Positions 11,116 to 23,948 are shown, numbered from the stretch's first letter. The stretch is DNA of 64,000 nucleotides from Triplophysa rosa (GCF_024868665.1 NC_079908.1:3020813-3084812), one strand, 5' to 3'. Notes: generated by a model from the letters alone, not told the origin. A program made the numbers and translations.

Positions 11116-11323
11116 AAGTGTTGATGTCTTTTCTTCAGCAATAGAAGTTTTTCATTTCCAGCGCTGTCAGTTGTTTAATAGAATTTTGTCTTTTTATAAT
11201 TTTGTAATGCCGGAAACATGGCTTTTGCAAAACATGAATTATGCAGAAAGAGCAAATCGAGATTTTCCTCATTGCAATTTAAATGAATAATGCCTTCTGT
11301 GCAAAAAGACTGGCTGTACTTTG
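11116..11323. other. 208-bp A-B linker, short form (copy 1)
   Basis: It starts AAGTGTTGATGTC and ends TGGCTGTACTTTG. The same linker sits between the A end and the B start at 31248-31455, which appears to be the natural order. Here it is joined to the start of A2 instead. It carries CGGAAACATGGCTTTT at about 11211-11226, a string also found inside the L2 LINE at 27320-27335. The long form of the linker (25659-30179) has that LINE in full. Confidence 0.7.
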
Positions 11324-11996
11324 AAGGTTATTGAAAGTGAAAATTAAAATTTATACTAACTATGCTCCAATCCTCTTTTTGGCTGCCATTTGTTTTTAGC
11401 TCTATCCTGCCCGACCAATCCCCTTTCTCGCACATGCACACAAATACCACTGTGGGGCATTGAAGGCAGCGAATGATACATCCATCTTGCCTTCAAAAAT
11501 CAATCAGATGTAGGTATCTTAAGAGACCGGAAGAAAACACTGGATTCGAAAGTGCTTTGATGCCTTCTTGTCTTAATTCTGCCTTTATAGCTTTCGGATG
11601 CAGCACTAATGTTTCTTTGAGTGATTTTACTAGCACATTTAATAAATATCATTAAATCCCTTTTCAGGGTTAAATCCGCATTGTAGACCCGAACGTGTGC
11701 AGCGTGTATTGGAGCGGGGGCAGAATCATATGACCAGACGCTTAGCAATGGACACCCAATCAACAACTGAACAGCACTTACCTCATATCACAAGCTGTGT
11801 ACGGTCACAGAATCTCTGTTCGTACTGTAAAAAATCGTTTTAGCTTTTTATTTATTTGAGTAAATAACGTCTTAGGAGGCTTCCTGCGAGTCGTCATTTT
11901 TTTCTCAGATTCGGAACAGTGCGGTAGTCAGTTGAAGTGACCACTCTCTGTTTTTATTCAGTCAGTTTGATGCTGAAGTATTTATCAAGCATGACT

Positions 11997-13395
11997 CACT
12001 GAAAAAAAAGATTATGTGCCTTACTAGATTTTATTAAAATAAATGATTAAAATGTACTTAATGTAATTACATTGTTAATTATGAGTTAAAATAATGTAAA
12101 CATCTACTAATTTTGGTTGTTAAGATTTTAATTGTTTGAGTAATATTAATTGAACAAATTATTAAGTAAATCCTTAAGTAGAACCTCTTAATTTTATTAT
12201 GTTAAACCCATTTAAACTGGTCAAATTAAATGTACTCATTTATTTTGTTGAGACTACATAAATCATTTTTGTAGATATAACTACCATGGCAGTTGATCTG
12301 TAGTTCCCAGCATGCTTTGTATCTGACTGCATTAGGAGATTCATTTTCAAGATTAACTGTAATTTTAAGTGTTTTTCAGTAAGAAGAAATACTTGTTCAT
12401 GTTTTTTTGTTGATTTATCTTTGAGATTTAGGAGAGTTTTGGTGTTATTTTTAATTTTTTTAAGTTATTACCATTGTTCAGAAGAGTGGTGCTTGTGCAT
12501 AGGCTGAGGGAGGCACACTATTAGTCACACACTCATGTTATTTCACTTATTGAGCAGTAACTGTATTAATGCCAGTACAGAGTGTTAGGATCAGGACTGA
12601 ACCCAGATGCAGACAACAATGAGGGATAACAAAAAAACTTCTTTATTAAAAAAGCAAAACAAAAACCCACTATGGGGCAAAAGACAAACTTGTGCGAAGA
12701 ACAAAACTAAGGAAGTCCAAAAAGGTTCAACAAATTAATAAATCCACAAAATACGGTAGGCAAGACTAGCCACGGAAACTAGACAAATGGGAATACTCAC
12801 TGGGACTACGTATATGGCACAAAATGAATCTACAAGGGACAGAGAGAACTGGGGCTAAATATATGGGAACACTAACGAAGGAAAATTACATTTGGCAGGT
12901 GACGGCAGGTGATAGGGATTAAACACTAAGGGCGAGATTATGGGAAACAAGGGGGCGGGGCAAAGAGACACGACAGGAGGACACGTGGAGTAAAGTCACA
13001 AACAACGGCCACGTGTCTCCACACAACACCACAGGAACAAAAGACATGGTACTGTCACGACTCTGTCCACAGAACTAGAAAACTCGTGACAGGAAAGGAC
13101 AGAGTCATGACATATTACTTGACCACCTATGTTGTAAAAATAGTATATTTCAATATGAAAGTAACTGATCCATGCAGTTTGAGTTAGACACGTTTTTGTT
13201 CAGCATAAATTGTTTTTAAATTTAAGTAACATTTACTTGATATTTTAACAAAAACTAAATGTACTGTAGAATTTACTTTATTCTGGTTAGTAAATTGTAT
13301 TTGAATTATAGCAGCAAATTTGACTTAAAACATGTTCGTGCAAATTGTTATGAGGATTTTATTAAGTAAATTCTTAAAATGTTATTTTTTCAGTG
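11997..13395. mobile_element. EnSpm/CACTA-like element (copy 2)
   Basis: Second copy of 4086-5484, with the same CACTG...CAGTG ends and the same nested minus-strand LTR. It arose with the segment duplication, not by independent insertion. Confidence 0.45.
12583..13112 (-). mobile_element. Solo LTR-like sequence, nested (copy 2)
   Basis: Second copy of 4672-5201, with the same ends on the minus strand. Confidence 0.55.
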
Positions 13396-13610
13396 CTGTT
13401 GACACCGCATATATGCAAATAAGAATGTTAACCCAGGGTTTAGTGATGGACAGTGTTAGTTCAGATGTCAATATTTGGTTGTTTAATAAATAGCCATGTG
13501 AGGTCTGAAAGATTTTAAAGCATTTCTTTAAAGCATAATTTTCCATAGTCAGTTAAGTGCAAGCTTTAAGAATTGTCAATTTTCTGTACGAGTTTTCTGT
13601 ACTTTTACAG

Positions 13611-13742
13611 CACGCCACAAGTGGATATTATCATTGTTTATTGTTAGAGCGTTTGGACCCGGAAGTGCGAGACTTCATCTTAACAAGAGGATTGCAGGGC
13701 CATGGATTCTGTGTCCCAAAGCTCTCTGAATTAAAACACCAG
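13611..13742 (+). CDS. Candidate exon, unrecognised gene (copy 2, first exon)
   Basis: Identical in translation to 5700-5831, with the same acceptor and weak donor. If the A duplication is real this would be a repeated exon; if it is an assembly artefact only one copy exists. Confidence 0.4.
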
Positions 13743-14188
13743 GTCAATGACAAATTTATACACGCCTTTTAACCTTATGCATTTGTTTTTAATTATTTGT
13801 TATTAATTTGATCATGTTTTCATAAAAAAATGGTTAACTCATCTCCAGTAATATCAACCATTCTAGCTCTATTCAGGAATCTGTGTAACCGTATGATAGC
13901 TGCATAACAGAGTATTACATAACCATCTTATATAAAAACCTATTTCACAAAAATCCCAGCAATAATTTATTCAGTAACTGAGTTAAAAAGTTTCAGGTTA
14001 AGCTTTTTCTTTAGAAGCCAATAAAACCATAACTAATGTATGGTTCATTGGATGTTTAAGAGAGATGCTGAGGAGATTTTTTTTTCTATGTGTTCCTCGT
14101 GAATAATTTACAGTTTCTCATCATTGTGTCATTTTGAGAGTGAGCTAAACTAAAGTCCTTTGACACAAAGATAGAAACTAACCAGCAG

Positions 14189-15434
14189 CCATCGCTACCG
14201 CTGCCTGCAATTGGGTTCTTCCCTGAACACATCCCTGACATAACGAACGAGCCACTACTGAACCCAGCAGGCAGCCATGGACGGTGCAACCACTTCCCGG
14301 TGGCCTTGCACCTCCAATCCCGAATGGTGGAAGGCAATCGCCTCCCAGTCCCATGCTGGAGGAGGCCCATTCCCTGCCCAGCGCCAGCACCCCTTGCTGG
14401 ATTATGCCCGGGACATCGAGGCCAGGAAGGCGTCCGTTCCCGAGGTGCTGGTCCGGGCCTACCTGGTGGCTGAGATGGACAACCCTCCACCCTTCCCAGA
14501 GCAGGAGGACATGGTTTATCAGCCGTTCCCGCAGTTGGTGGAATGGCTGCAGCTTCGAGAGGAGCTAGCTAAAGCCACCAGAGAGCACTACCCAGCCACC
14601 GACACCCTGTCCTTTCCCACCGACACCCAGTCCTGTCCAGCCGGCGGCCCAGCCGGTGACTCGGCAGGCACCCAGCACCCGCCTCCGGTTCGGCACCCTG
14701 TCCCAGCCAAACCCGCCCCGGTCAAGTCCACCCGGACCCCGCACTCTTGAACGCCCCCCCCCGGACTATGACTCACCCACCCAGCCCCAATCCCTTTGGA
14801 CTTCCTCCCATGAACTCTCGTGTTCCTCCATCCCCCCAGGTTTACTTTTCGTACTATGTCACCCCAATCCTCATGTTATGTATTTTTGCCTGCCACTGAT
14901 TTTGTTTTCCTTGTTTTGCTGGTTTTTGTTATGGTCCCAGTCTGTCACGTCTTGTCTATCACCTTGAGGAGCATCAGGATGCCGCTCCTTAAGGAGGGGC
15001 TTCTGTCATGGTTCTGCCCCATCTTGTCTTGCTTTTCTTGATTTAGTGGCAGAATCATGACAGAACCTCTTGTTTTGTGTGGAGAGAGAGACATGTTATT
15101 GTGATCATGACATAACATGCGCTCTCTCCGGTCTCGTCTATGGCCCTGCCCCTCTCGTTCTCTCGTTTAGCTTCCCGCCTGTGTCTCATTACCCGCACCT
15201 TCCCATTGTTATCTCTCCTGTTAGTTACCTTATTGTTACCTTATTATGCATGTAAGTTTAGTTATCCTGTTCCCTTTTTTTGCCCCCTCGTGGAAAGTCT
15301 TGTTTTTGAAGTTTGTATGGTTTAGTTTGTGTTTTACCCCATTGTGTTTTTGTTTTGTGTGTTTATTATTAAAGTTTATGTTCCATCGCTACCGCTGCCT
15401 GCAATTGGGTTCTTCCCCGAACACATCCCTGACA
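14189..15434 (+). mobile_element. Non-autonomous LTR retrotransposon (copy 2)
   Basis: Second copy of 6278-7523, with the same 52-bp 5' LTR stub (14189-14240) and 431-bp 3' LTR (15004-15434). Confidence 0.7.
14277..14750 (+). CDS. ORF of the pol-less LTR element (copy 2)
   Basis: Same 157-codon ORF as 6366-6839, identical in translation. It is duplicated with the segment, so its intactness is not independent evidence of selection. Confidence 0.45.
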   Translation: MDGATTSRWPCTSNPEWWKAIASQSHAGGGPFPAQRQHPLLDYARDIEARKASVPEVLVRAYLVAEMDNPPPFPEQEDMVYQPFPQLVEWLQLREELAKATREHYPATDTLSFPTDTQSCPAGGPAGDSAGTQHPPPVRHPVPAKPAPVKSTRTPHS

Positions 15435-15442
15435 ACTTGCAG

Positions 15443-15593
15443 GATGTATTATTGATGCTAAGACTGCTCATGTCAAAAGATGAAGGGAAATTTGATCCCT
15501 TTGGTCAACACCTCCTTAAACACAGCAACAAAAGCACTGCTAAAGTACAGCATCTCACAGTTAAAGTGTTGTGGTACCTGATAACTCTCCAAA
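15443..15593 (+). CDS. Candidate exon, unrecognised gene (copy 2, second exon)
   Basis: Same exon as 7532-7682, with an identical acceptor and GTAAGC donor, 8 bp after the duplicated LTR. Confidence 0.45.
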
Positions 15594-18246
15594 GTAAGCT
15601 TTACAACCTTACTCTCTAGTCCCTTTGGGAAATTACCTTTTTGGATATTATCTTTAAGTATATTTATGACATGCAAACAGACTTCTTTATCAAATGCAAA
15701 CAGATATTTTTAATGCTTCCATTGTACAATAGACTGCAAAGAGTGGTAATGTCTATGCAACACTTAAAATGTATTTTTTTTGTTAGTATAATATATGACT
15801 AACCAATGATTAATTGTTCTGCTCAACACACATATTTCTAGAGCTTTTGAAAAGACGAATATTTAATTTTAAATACAAACACATAGACAGGCAGGGAACA
15901 CAATGTACTTAACATTTAAAAAAAAGTTTTGACTAAATACATGTATAAAAATAATCAAAGTGTTTTCCATGATGTTCTTTAACCACTAATTAAAAAAAAG
16001 ACTGAGAGATTTTGCCTGTTGTTGGTAGCCTACATACCAGTTGTGAAGTACCAAGTCACAGGAAAATAAAACACACGTTTTCCATGTGAAGTGAGCTCGG
16101 GTCCTTACCAGTGTATGAACTCATGTACGCAATATACTGATTCACAACGTACAGGGAGCTTATTGAGACACTTACAGTAAGTTTATCAGATAAGAGAGAA
16201 ATACAGAATGTGCAGAGCAGGGGCACACAGTGTGACATTAAGAAAAGACTACAAAAAGTGTCTATCAGTCCGTTCTTCTCTGTTAGGCTCATTTAAAAAA
16301 AATGGCACACATAATAAAATATTAGAGGTTGCACAGTCAATTGATGTGAAACAATATTGGAGTTAGGTCTCTCATGACCACGGTTGGTCATGTTTTATAA
16401 TGAATTCTCAATATTTCTGTATGGGATATTAAATTTTGACTTTTTCGACATTTCCATTTCAGTAGTTTTTGGAAGCATTAATATTTTTAGCATAATAACA
16501 TAGCATGTACATCAAACTGAAAGTAAGCACAAATCAATAGATATTTGCATTGGTCACTGCTGGAATCAACTGGACTTGGAACAATGTAACAGCCATTTAT
16601 CTTCAAATTTTTGTAGCTTATTGCAAGTCCTCATTCAGATAAAAGAAAGAGAAGTTTGACTTCATTTGTCAGAGTCAAAACCAATGCTTTCCACTTGATT
16701 TGTCACCCGCTTTGCTTGTTTATTAATTTTTGATTAGAATCCACCTTACTGCAGAAGCTTGTAAAAGGTCAAGCCCATACATCTCCCAAACACTGAGGTC
16801 CCGGAGCGTGACCAGAGTCATTTTTCTGCAGTAAAAATAAAATGCAGTACTGTATAGGCTACTGCTTTGGGCACTCTTGTGCTATGTAGGAGATATTACA
16901 TTTACTAAGCCAATTTTGCATCAGCTTGCTCATAGACAACATATTTGTGGGCTGTAACTTGAATTCAATTCAATTTCTATAGCGTTTGTTGGAAATGTTG
17001 CAAATGTAATGTCATTTTACAGATAAACATGCTAATAAGTTTGAAAAAAATGGAAAAGACTCTGCATCTGCAAAATATGCCAAAATATCATAGAAAGATA
17101 ACCGACAATAAGCGAAAAAAATTGGCTCTATAAGAATTATGTATTAAATCAGGCTGACAGGTCAGCTCTCTTCTGTTTAAAAAAAATCAATACCAAAGTG
17201 CCCTATAAGCATCACTTCAAACTCTGAGTTCTGTGCCTGAACAGTTCCCTGTGCAGCTGGATTCTGGACTTCCCGTCAGACAGACGCCAGGTTGTCAGAA
17301 TGGGCAGTATGATGATTACTGAAGGCGACGAGACAGCCTGCAGAGAGGATGTTAGCAGGAAAAGAACTTCTCACTTGATGTCAATAAAACTAAGGTGCCA
17401 GTGAAAGATTTCAGGAGACAAGAATGAGCCCTCCCCCTCTCCATCAACTTTATACCTTCAGTATCGCTACAGCCCTCGGCTGGCCAGTGCCAGCAACAGT
17501 ACTACACTAACAAAAATGCTGTGTTGTTTTCAGCCCTGCCTATGAAAAGGTCTGCTCCCCCCCAAATGATGGGTTGTTTTAATGCATGGTTGGGTATCAA
17601 CAACCCAACATTTGAAAAGCTGGAAAACACATGATATTTACAGAAATAATGTTGATGTGAAGACACTGGGCTTAATAACTTTGCACAAGCTTCTGTCTCT
17701 TCACATTGGATGCTTTCAGTTTAATTGATCCAAAGAGTATATAGCTGGCCCATTCTGTATTCTTAATACCAGAGGGCAATTACTCGCCCTGTGATCCAAT
17801 TTAGACAGAGGTAGCTGCCTCACTGAAGCATAATGGATTTAGCTAAGAACTTTCTAATGTCTTCTCTGGAGCGTGTTCAATCCCAGGATGGATTATTTAA
17901 CTCTTCAAGTTCATGAATCCTCTTGCTTTCTGTCGAGCTATCCTAGGCTGAGCTTTCTCTAAGGACTTTGCATTGGAAACTCTCTTGGTTTCGCAGTGAG
18001 ATAGTGGTGTCCTTGCGGTGTCTGTTAGCGGGGTATCTGATACTCTGTCAATTATCATGGAACAAGGCCTCAAGACTGATACTGGGTCACTGCCCACCGA
18101 TCAGAAATGCAGCAGACTATGGCTGCTATCAACTCTGTCATAGGACTCGACTCAATAAGACTGTCATAAGTTACCTGAAAAAACAGCAGAATTTCACTAG
18201 AACATTTAACTGACTCTGGCCAATTCATTAAATACATATATATAAC
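15594..18246. other. Non-coding part of segment A (copy 2)
   Basis: Same content as 7683-10334, including the LINE remnant listed separately. No gene supported. Confidence 0.5.
17254..17441 (+). pseudogene. Degraded LINE reverse-transcriptase remnant (copy 2)
   Basis: Second copy of 9343-9530. Confidence 0.4.
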
Positions 18247-18577
18247 TGTAGCGAGGAAGGCGGGACGAGAGCCATGGGGCAGGAAGGCGGGGCCGGTGGC
18301 GTGAGTGATAATGAGTATCAGCGGTACACGCACCGGTCCCGCATGCCTCGGGAGCTCGGGAGCATAAGAGGACGAGCGACGGGACTGCCGACGAGTGAGG
18401 ACCGGTCACGGAAATGTTAAGTTTTGGGTTTATGTTTGTGTGGCCGGCAGTCGTCCGTGAGGGGCTGCTGGCCTTTTACTTCCATATTATTGTTTGTTTA
18501 TTTTTGATTAAAGTTTATTGTTAAATGTTCGCCGGTTTCCCGCCTCCTTCCTTCCCGTTTTATTGAGCTTTGTTACA
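18247..18577 (+). mobile_element. Solo LTR with ATAAC duplications (copy 2)
   Basis: Second copy of 10335-10665, flanked by ATAAC at 18242-18246 and 18578-18582. Confidence 0.8.
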
Positions 18578-18796
18578 ATAACTAACACTGAAATTAATTT
18601 AAAGTGAATTCAAAATCTTTACAGTAATAAAAATGATTTGAACACTTAAGCCAACAATTATGTGGCTTGCAGTGGATCTGCAAAGGTCAGCTGCATCACA
18701 GGCTTGTTCTAGTTGCATTTATAGTTACTATTCAATATGTAATTATTAATACGTCTCAGTTTTTTATGATAACTTTGTAAAACTAAACATGAGAAC

Positions 18797-18834
18797 ATAA
18801 TTTATAATGCGTAATTTTACGCATTATAAATTAT
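18797..18834. repeat. 38-bp palindrome (copy 2)
   Basis: Second copy of 10885-10922. Confidence 0.7.
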
Positions 18835-19027
18835 TATTACGCGTAATTGATCCATTGTTTTATTTGGACGCACACAGACATCAAGAATCATCTTATGAAT
18901 CTCAACAATGGTGACAATAAACAGAAAGTTTCATGCTGCAATGTATGCTGGGTAACACCATAGCACAAAAATACCAGTATGCATTGCATCATTTATAAAT
19001 TATCACAACTGTTGAGGACTGTAGGCG

Positions 19028-19028
19028 N
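19028..19028. other. Single N: assembly join between A2 and B1
   Basis: The text reads GTAGGCG, N, AAATTCAG. In the copy at 31241-31470 the same two sequences are separated by the 208-bp linker, so the N probably marks a joined pair of contig ends where linker sequence is missing. Confidence 0.85.
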
Positions 19029-19513
19029 AAATTCAGATGAATGAAAATAAAAAGCATTCAGCCCCTGTCCAAAGTTATTGCATGTCCTTGAATCAGATTC
19101 ACACCTTAAGTGATGTTGCAGTCAAGTCAGAGCATAAAATATTGGAGCATAAAATTAAGTTTTAACTGGGTGCCATTGTGCTTTTTCAGTTTCTCAACTT
19201 TAATTAATGTTTAATGTTACTGTATGATAAAAAAATCAGTAATGTTACAAATCTCAAAGTCAAATGCAAAGGGACATATTATCTTTAACATGAAAAAATC
19301 ATTTAAGAAAAACAAAATCCCACCCAAGTAATGTGCAAAAATGGGGCAGAGGCCTAGCTGAGTTGTTTTAGTACTAGTATGTTGTCGCCATGTCGAAAAG
19401 ATCCTGTTTTTCCCACCCTGCACATGCTACATGTAGGTGTAGCCACTTGTTCTTCATAGAGTCCGGAACTACACTCAGCTGTTTTTCCCAAACACCGAAG
19501 TCATTTGCTGCTG

Positions 19514-19636
19514 AAAAGGATAGTTCAGGCAAAATCAAAATTACCCCATGTTTTACTCACCCTCAAAGCATCCAAGGTGTATATGACTTTCTTCTTTCAG
19601 ACGAATACTTTCAGAGTTTATCCTGGCTCTTCCAAG
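19514..19636. repeat. MITE-like fragment of a common cyprinid-type repeat
   Basis: The run GGATAGTTCAGGC, then ACCCCATGTTTTACTCACCC and ATGACTTTCTTCTTTCAGAC resembles the widespread fish repeat beginning GGAATAGTTCACCC. No second terminus is evident. It also occurs at 30665-30767 (cut by the N) and 31941-32063. The 84-codon frames across it are not genes. Confidence 0.45.
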
Positions 19637-19768
19637 CTTTATAATGGGAGTGAATTGAGGATGACACACCTGCGTCATTTGCGGGAACGCCTCCCTCTCG
19701 TGCACCCATGGCTGATGAATAATGGAAGTTAGACATTACAGTTTATAAAGTTGTAAATATAGATTTTC

Positions 19769-20762
19769 CAGTGCTTGAAGTGGGGAAAAGTGCCGTTACT
19801 CTCTTTTGCACGTTGACATATGCAAATTCTGAAATGCACTTTTGAAATTTCTACAAAAGAAAAACTGTATTTGGAGATATTGCTGGTACAATATATTTAT
19901 TTACTAAAGGAACCATTTGCCAAACAACTGATTTGATAATGTTAAATACAAATTTGACCAAAAATTGCCATTTCATTACCTGTGATAATAGTTCTCCAGT
20001 CTATTGAGTTCTTCTGTTAAATCAATTCATCAAATACACACAGTCATACATTATGCCTTATATGCTATAAGGCATGTTAAATCTTACATTATGTGACAAA
20101 CCACCTACGTTTCCATGTAAAACACTTTAATTCGCAAAAGTAAAGTAGTTTGCATCTCTAAAATCTTACCATTTATATATATATATATTTTTATTTTAAA
20201 ACTGTTGGATTTGTTATGTTTGCCTTCTCACATGTCACTACACAGTCGTCTTTCTGTTAGCGGCCGCCTATGACAGTAAAGTTCTGTCCTCTTCAATTTG
20301 ATTGGCTGAAAGTTCTGTCTTCTTCAGTTTGATTAGCTGATATTCTGCTTGGCCTCTGTAAAATGGTTAGCTAGAATTCTCTAAACCCTGTTTGATTGGC
20401 AAACTTTTTGACATCAGGTAGCTCTTTGTTAATCTTACTGGAAGCATTTTAGGCTTAAAATGATGCGTCTCCCTAAGGTTGAGTTGATTGATCTGAGAGT
20501 TCAGAGGTCCCATGTCCGACACGTTTGAGGTGGATTTGTCCAAAATCTCAGTTGTCTGTAACGCAGCATAAGCACTCCCTTCCTGTAGTAGGATGTCATC
20601 ACTATTACTTACCTATACAATCACGCTTTGACATGGTGTGGCAAAGTACCGGCAACATGTGAGAAGTGCCGGTATGCTAGAAAAAGTGAAGCTACGCTAA
20701 AGATTAAAATAGAGAAGTGCCGGTACTGCATACCGGTGCGTAATAGCCCATTTCAAGCACTG
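19769..20762. mobile_element. hAT-like non-autonomous DNA element (copy 1)
   Basis: The left end CAGTGCTTGAAGTGGG (19769) is matched in inverse by CCCATTTCAAGCACTG ending at 20762, one mismatch in 16. Each end also carries an inner AAGTGCCGG-type motif. CAGTG ends suggest hAT, but the flanking 8-mers do not match, so the superfamily is uncertain. No transposase ORF is present; the frame at 20628-20825 is just the terminal repeat region. Confidence 0.45.
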
Positions 20763-22939
20763 GATATTTCTCTTAAACAAAGGCTTTTATTAACCCCATG
20801 GAGCCGTGTGGAGCAGTTTTTTTGATGCATCATCAGAGAAACAAATTAACTGGTGAAAACTGTTTCCCGAAAATTTCACTTATCTTCTGGTTGGTCCACG
20901 TTGTTATAAACAAATATAGTTGATGACATAAGATAGGTGGTGGGGTATACTGTAACGTCTGCTAATTAATCCTTTCAGAATGTCAGATTATTGCTGTAAA
21001 CAACGAATATGGTATCTTAATCTTAACAGTTTTTTTACAGTAGTTTCATTCTTTCGCAAGTTTCCTCTCACCTCACCACATTGTACTAAAACATACACAT
21101 GCACACTCTTCAGATAAAGCACTTTCTTGACAAATTAAAAGACGTCAAATTTAACTTCTGCCTGTGAAATCATTCTGTCAAAATATAACCTTGACATATA
21201 TCCATGACTGTGTAAGGTCATGTCAAAGATTAAAAACATACTGAAATAAATGACTGAAAACAAACTTTGATGCTCCTAATCTCATTGCATTAAGATACTT
21301 TATCCTGGATTTCACAGACAGGGTCACATTTTGCTCAAGAGCATGATCTATGTAAGTCTAATAAGGAAATAAGCTTCTAACCATCTGGAGAGCAACCACA
21401 CAACTTTACAAAGTTGTTTGCAAATGTTCGTTGGAACTATGGTTTCGGGAAACACTGCATTCGTGAATTATGCTGTTAATGACAGGACTTGCAACATCAG
21501 TTGGCGATGCTTTTGGGAAACACTCCCATGAGTGTTAACGTCAGTTTAAAAATATGTGAAAATACTGTTTTTTGGACAATGAAACATGAGAACCCCAAAA
21601 CAAGATCAAGACTTAGTCCACCAGTTTACCAGACATACCATGCTGGATAAAGATGATGGACCAGTATCAAACCAACACTAACTAGCATAATCCAATATAG
21701 ATCAGATAGTAGTTATAAGACAAAATAACATGGCTAAGTTTGCTTGTGTGTGTACATATATATAATTAATTTACAAACTTACTTAAGAAAACTCAAGCAG
21801 CCACATGCCAACTGCCAAAGTCTAAAATTTAAGAATAATTGCAAACAAGGTCAGAGCACCATCTACTCTCATCTGCATTCATTTATTATGTATAACTGGT
21901 CATGTTAGGTCCTATTAAAATGACAGAAGTATTGGTATTCAGCCTACTCTGTTCTCAATACACTTCTCTCCAGAAAGGAGTATCAGCATTCAGTTCTCGC
22001 TCGAAATCGTCTATCCCAAGAGAGCGTTGCCAGATGAGCTTGGCTGATAGAGTGGTTAGATTCTTTCCCTCTTTCTATCCTTTGTGTTTGTCATTTTTTC
22101 CTCGACTGGCACTTTCAATGTTATTATTGCACACCAATCAGCTGTTGCAACACTTCCCCCTACTGGAGGTACTTCACGGACATATGAGGTAACCACAGCA
22201 AACCAACCATTTTTTTTACTCGTTCTCTATCTGACATTGCATTTCTCATACAAGTTCCCACATGCTGGTTTAATATTCTCTCCATGTGCAAACAGAGATA
22301 TTGCTTTTTGGATGGTGCAGTATCTAATGCAATCACAATGCCCGGGTTGTTGTAATGTTTGTCAACACTGTCCAATTCTCATGTGCCAGCCACCATTTGA
22401 TACGGTCTTTTTTTAACAAAGGGCATCCAGAAAGGGTGGGACTGAGCTTCATTTGCATATTAGTGATTACAACCTGTGTCAGAATATTTGAACGAACCAA
22501 CAAACTGTCTCTCTCACTGTTTCTCTCTGCCTGTCTCTATCTCTTTATATTTATTTCACTGTCCCTCTGAGCGAATCATCTGCATTCTGCTGGCAAACTT
22601 AGCAACCATCCCACGTACTTTCAAAGCAAAGTCGAAGGTACAAATGGAATGAAATTCAATTTTACTCTGGTGATAATGATACCAATTGGTTGCCTCTCAT
22701 TCACAGTCTGCCTGTTCGTGATTCAATGTCTGGCTACAGACGATGTAAATGACTGAATTAAAATGCAGGGGAACCATGCTGGGCATATGGAGTTTGGACT
22801 AAAGGTTAGCCCAAGTTTATGTACAGCTAAATGCCTGCAAAAGAGACCTTAAAATAACAAAGGTCTGGTGAAAAGCCATTATCCAAAATACAACATATTT
22901 TTGTAATAACAACTTGGCAGCAAAAATGTAGTTGGACTT
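20763..22939. other. Non-coding part of segment B (copy 1)
   Basis: AT-rich sequence without a supportable gene. The frames at 21902-22192 and 22084-22416 overlap each other, lack coding character and are low-complexity. I see no RNA gene or clear element ends. Confidence 0.5.
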
Positions 22940-23294
22940 CCCTTTCTGTCTGTCTCTCGACATTGTGTTGAACCGACAGATGGGGTTTGTCTTGAGAATC
23001 TATCATCTTCTGACTATTTTGAAAAGGCCAATGAAATTGGCAAATGAAATTTGCATGCATCCGGGTATAAAAGGAAGGTGGCGTGCTCATTCATTCACCT
23101 TTTGTTTTTCGGAGCCTTCGATCTCATGATCTCTACTCTGATCTACATTGATCTTCCTACACTGCTGGATCCTTACGACGTGGTGCAGCGGACTGTCCCT
23201 TCCTGCAGCGACTTCCCCTGGCCGTCTCGGCAGTTCCGGAGGTGTTCGAGTTTTTTCCTTTTTTATCTAAAAGAGCAAATTTCTCCAGCGCGGC

Positions 23295-23948
23295 ATGTCC
23301 CGCTGTTCTCGTGGGTGCAACGCGCTCATCGAGGAGGGGGACGGACACGATGTCTGCCTCAAGTGTTTGGGTCTCCGGCATGCTGAGGCAGCCTTTGTGG
23401 ATACGTCCTGCCCTCACTGCGGGCGAATGGCGATTCAGACGTTGTGGTCACGGGTAGCTGTGTTCTTTTTGGAAGCAGCCGCCACCTCGTCAGCTTCCCG
23501 TCCTAGGATCGCAGCAGCTACGGCCCTGCTGTCCCCGACGGCGAGCGGCGGGGGTGATATGGGGATCTCCATGAGCGTCAAACCATCAGCCACGGTCTCG
23601 CGGACCGCTCACGCCCCGTCTCGCTCGTCTGACCGTCCCCCTCGGAAGTATGTGACGACGATGAGATGTCGCTTGCAGCATCGGAGGGCGACCAATTGGC
23701 ATCTGATCCCGACGATTCCTCGGAGCTCCCTCCCTCAGCGGGTCGAGCCCAGGAAGAGGCGGACATCGAGATGTCAACCATGCTTTCCCGGGCCTTTGAG
23801 ATCCCGTGCGGCGTCTGCTTCCCAGCAGCCCCGGCCCTCCTTGTCGCCGGCTCCAGCGCCCCCTAGGCAGGCTGCCTCCCGGAAGAAGACGTCGAGGAGG
23901 AGACCACCGCCCCATCAGCAGCTGCCGCGGGAGCAGAAGCGGCCCTGA
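23295..23948 (+). pseudogene. DIRS gag, internally deleted (copy 1)
   Basis: The N-terminus MSRCSRGCNALIEEGDGHDV carries the same Cys pairs (CxxxC, CxxCxxxxH, CxxC) as the full gag at 52423. Compared with that gag, a deletion of about 40-50 bp near codon 115 shifts the frame. A second deletion of about 764 bp between GGCC microhomologies restores it, so the C-terminal Ser/Arg/Lys-rich tail is again in frame. The 217-codon product thus has native ends and a nonsense middle, and lacks the central helical region of gag. Confidence 0.75.

Larger units (their letters stand above)
3414..11323. repeat. Segment A, first copy of a 7.9-kb direct duplication
   Basis: This segment recurs in direct orientation from 11325 with offsets of 7910-7912 bp. 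By eye there are only a handful of differences, for example G/T at 3902 and 11813, C/T at 4184 and 12095, G/T at 7772 and 15683, and a C-run length change near 9650. Its last 208 bp (11116-11323) is the A-B linker, absent from the second copy. The left boundary (near 3414) and right boundary (near 11324) show no terminal repeats, so the duplication is not itself a transposon. Divergence is at the level of alleles. Confidence 0.9.
11325..19027. repeat. Segment A, second copy
   Basis: A near-identical direct repeat of 3414-11115. It lacks the 208-bp linker and instead runs to GTAGGCG directly before a lone N at 19028. All elements of copy 1 are present at +7911 or +7912. Confidence 0.9.

Noticed and set aside
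22084..22416. 110-codon frame in segment B
   Set aside because: Overlaps another frame (21902-22192) on the same strand, starts at an arbitrary codon, and has no recognised domain.
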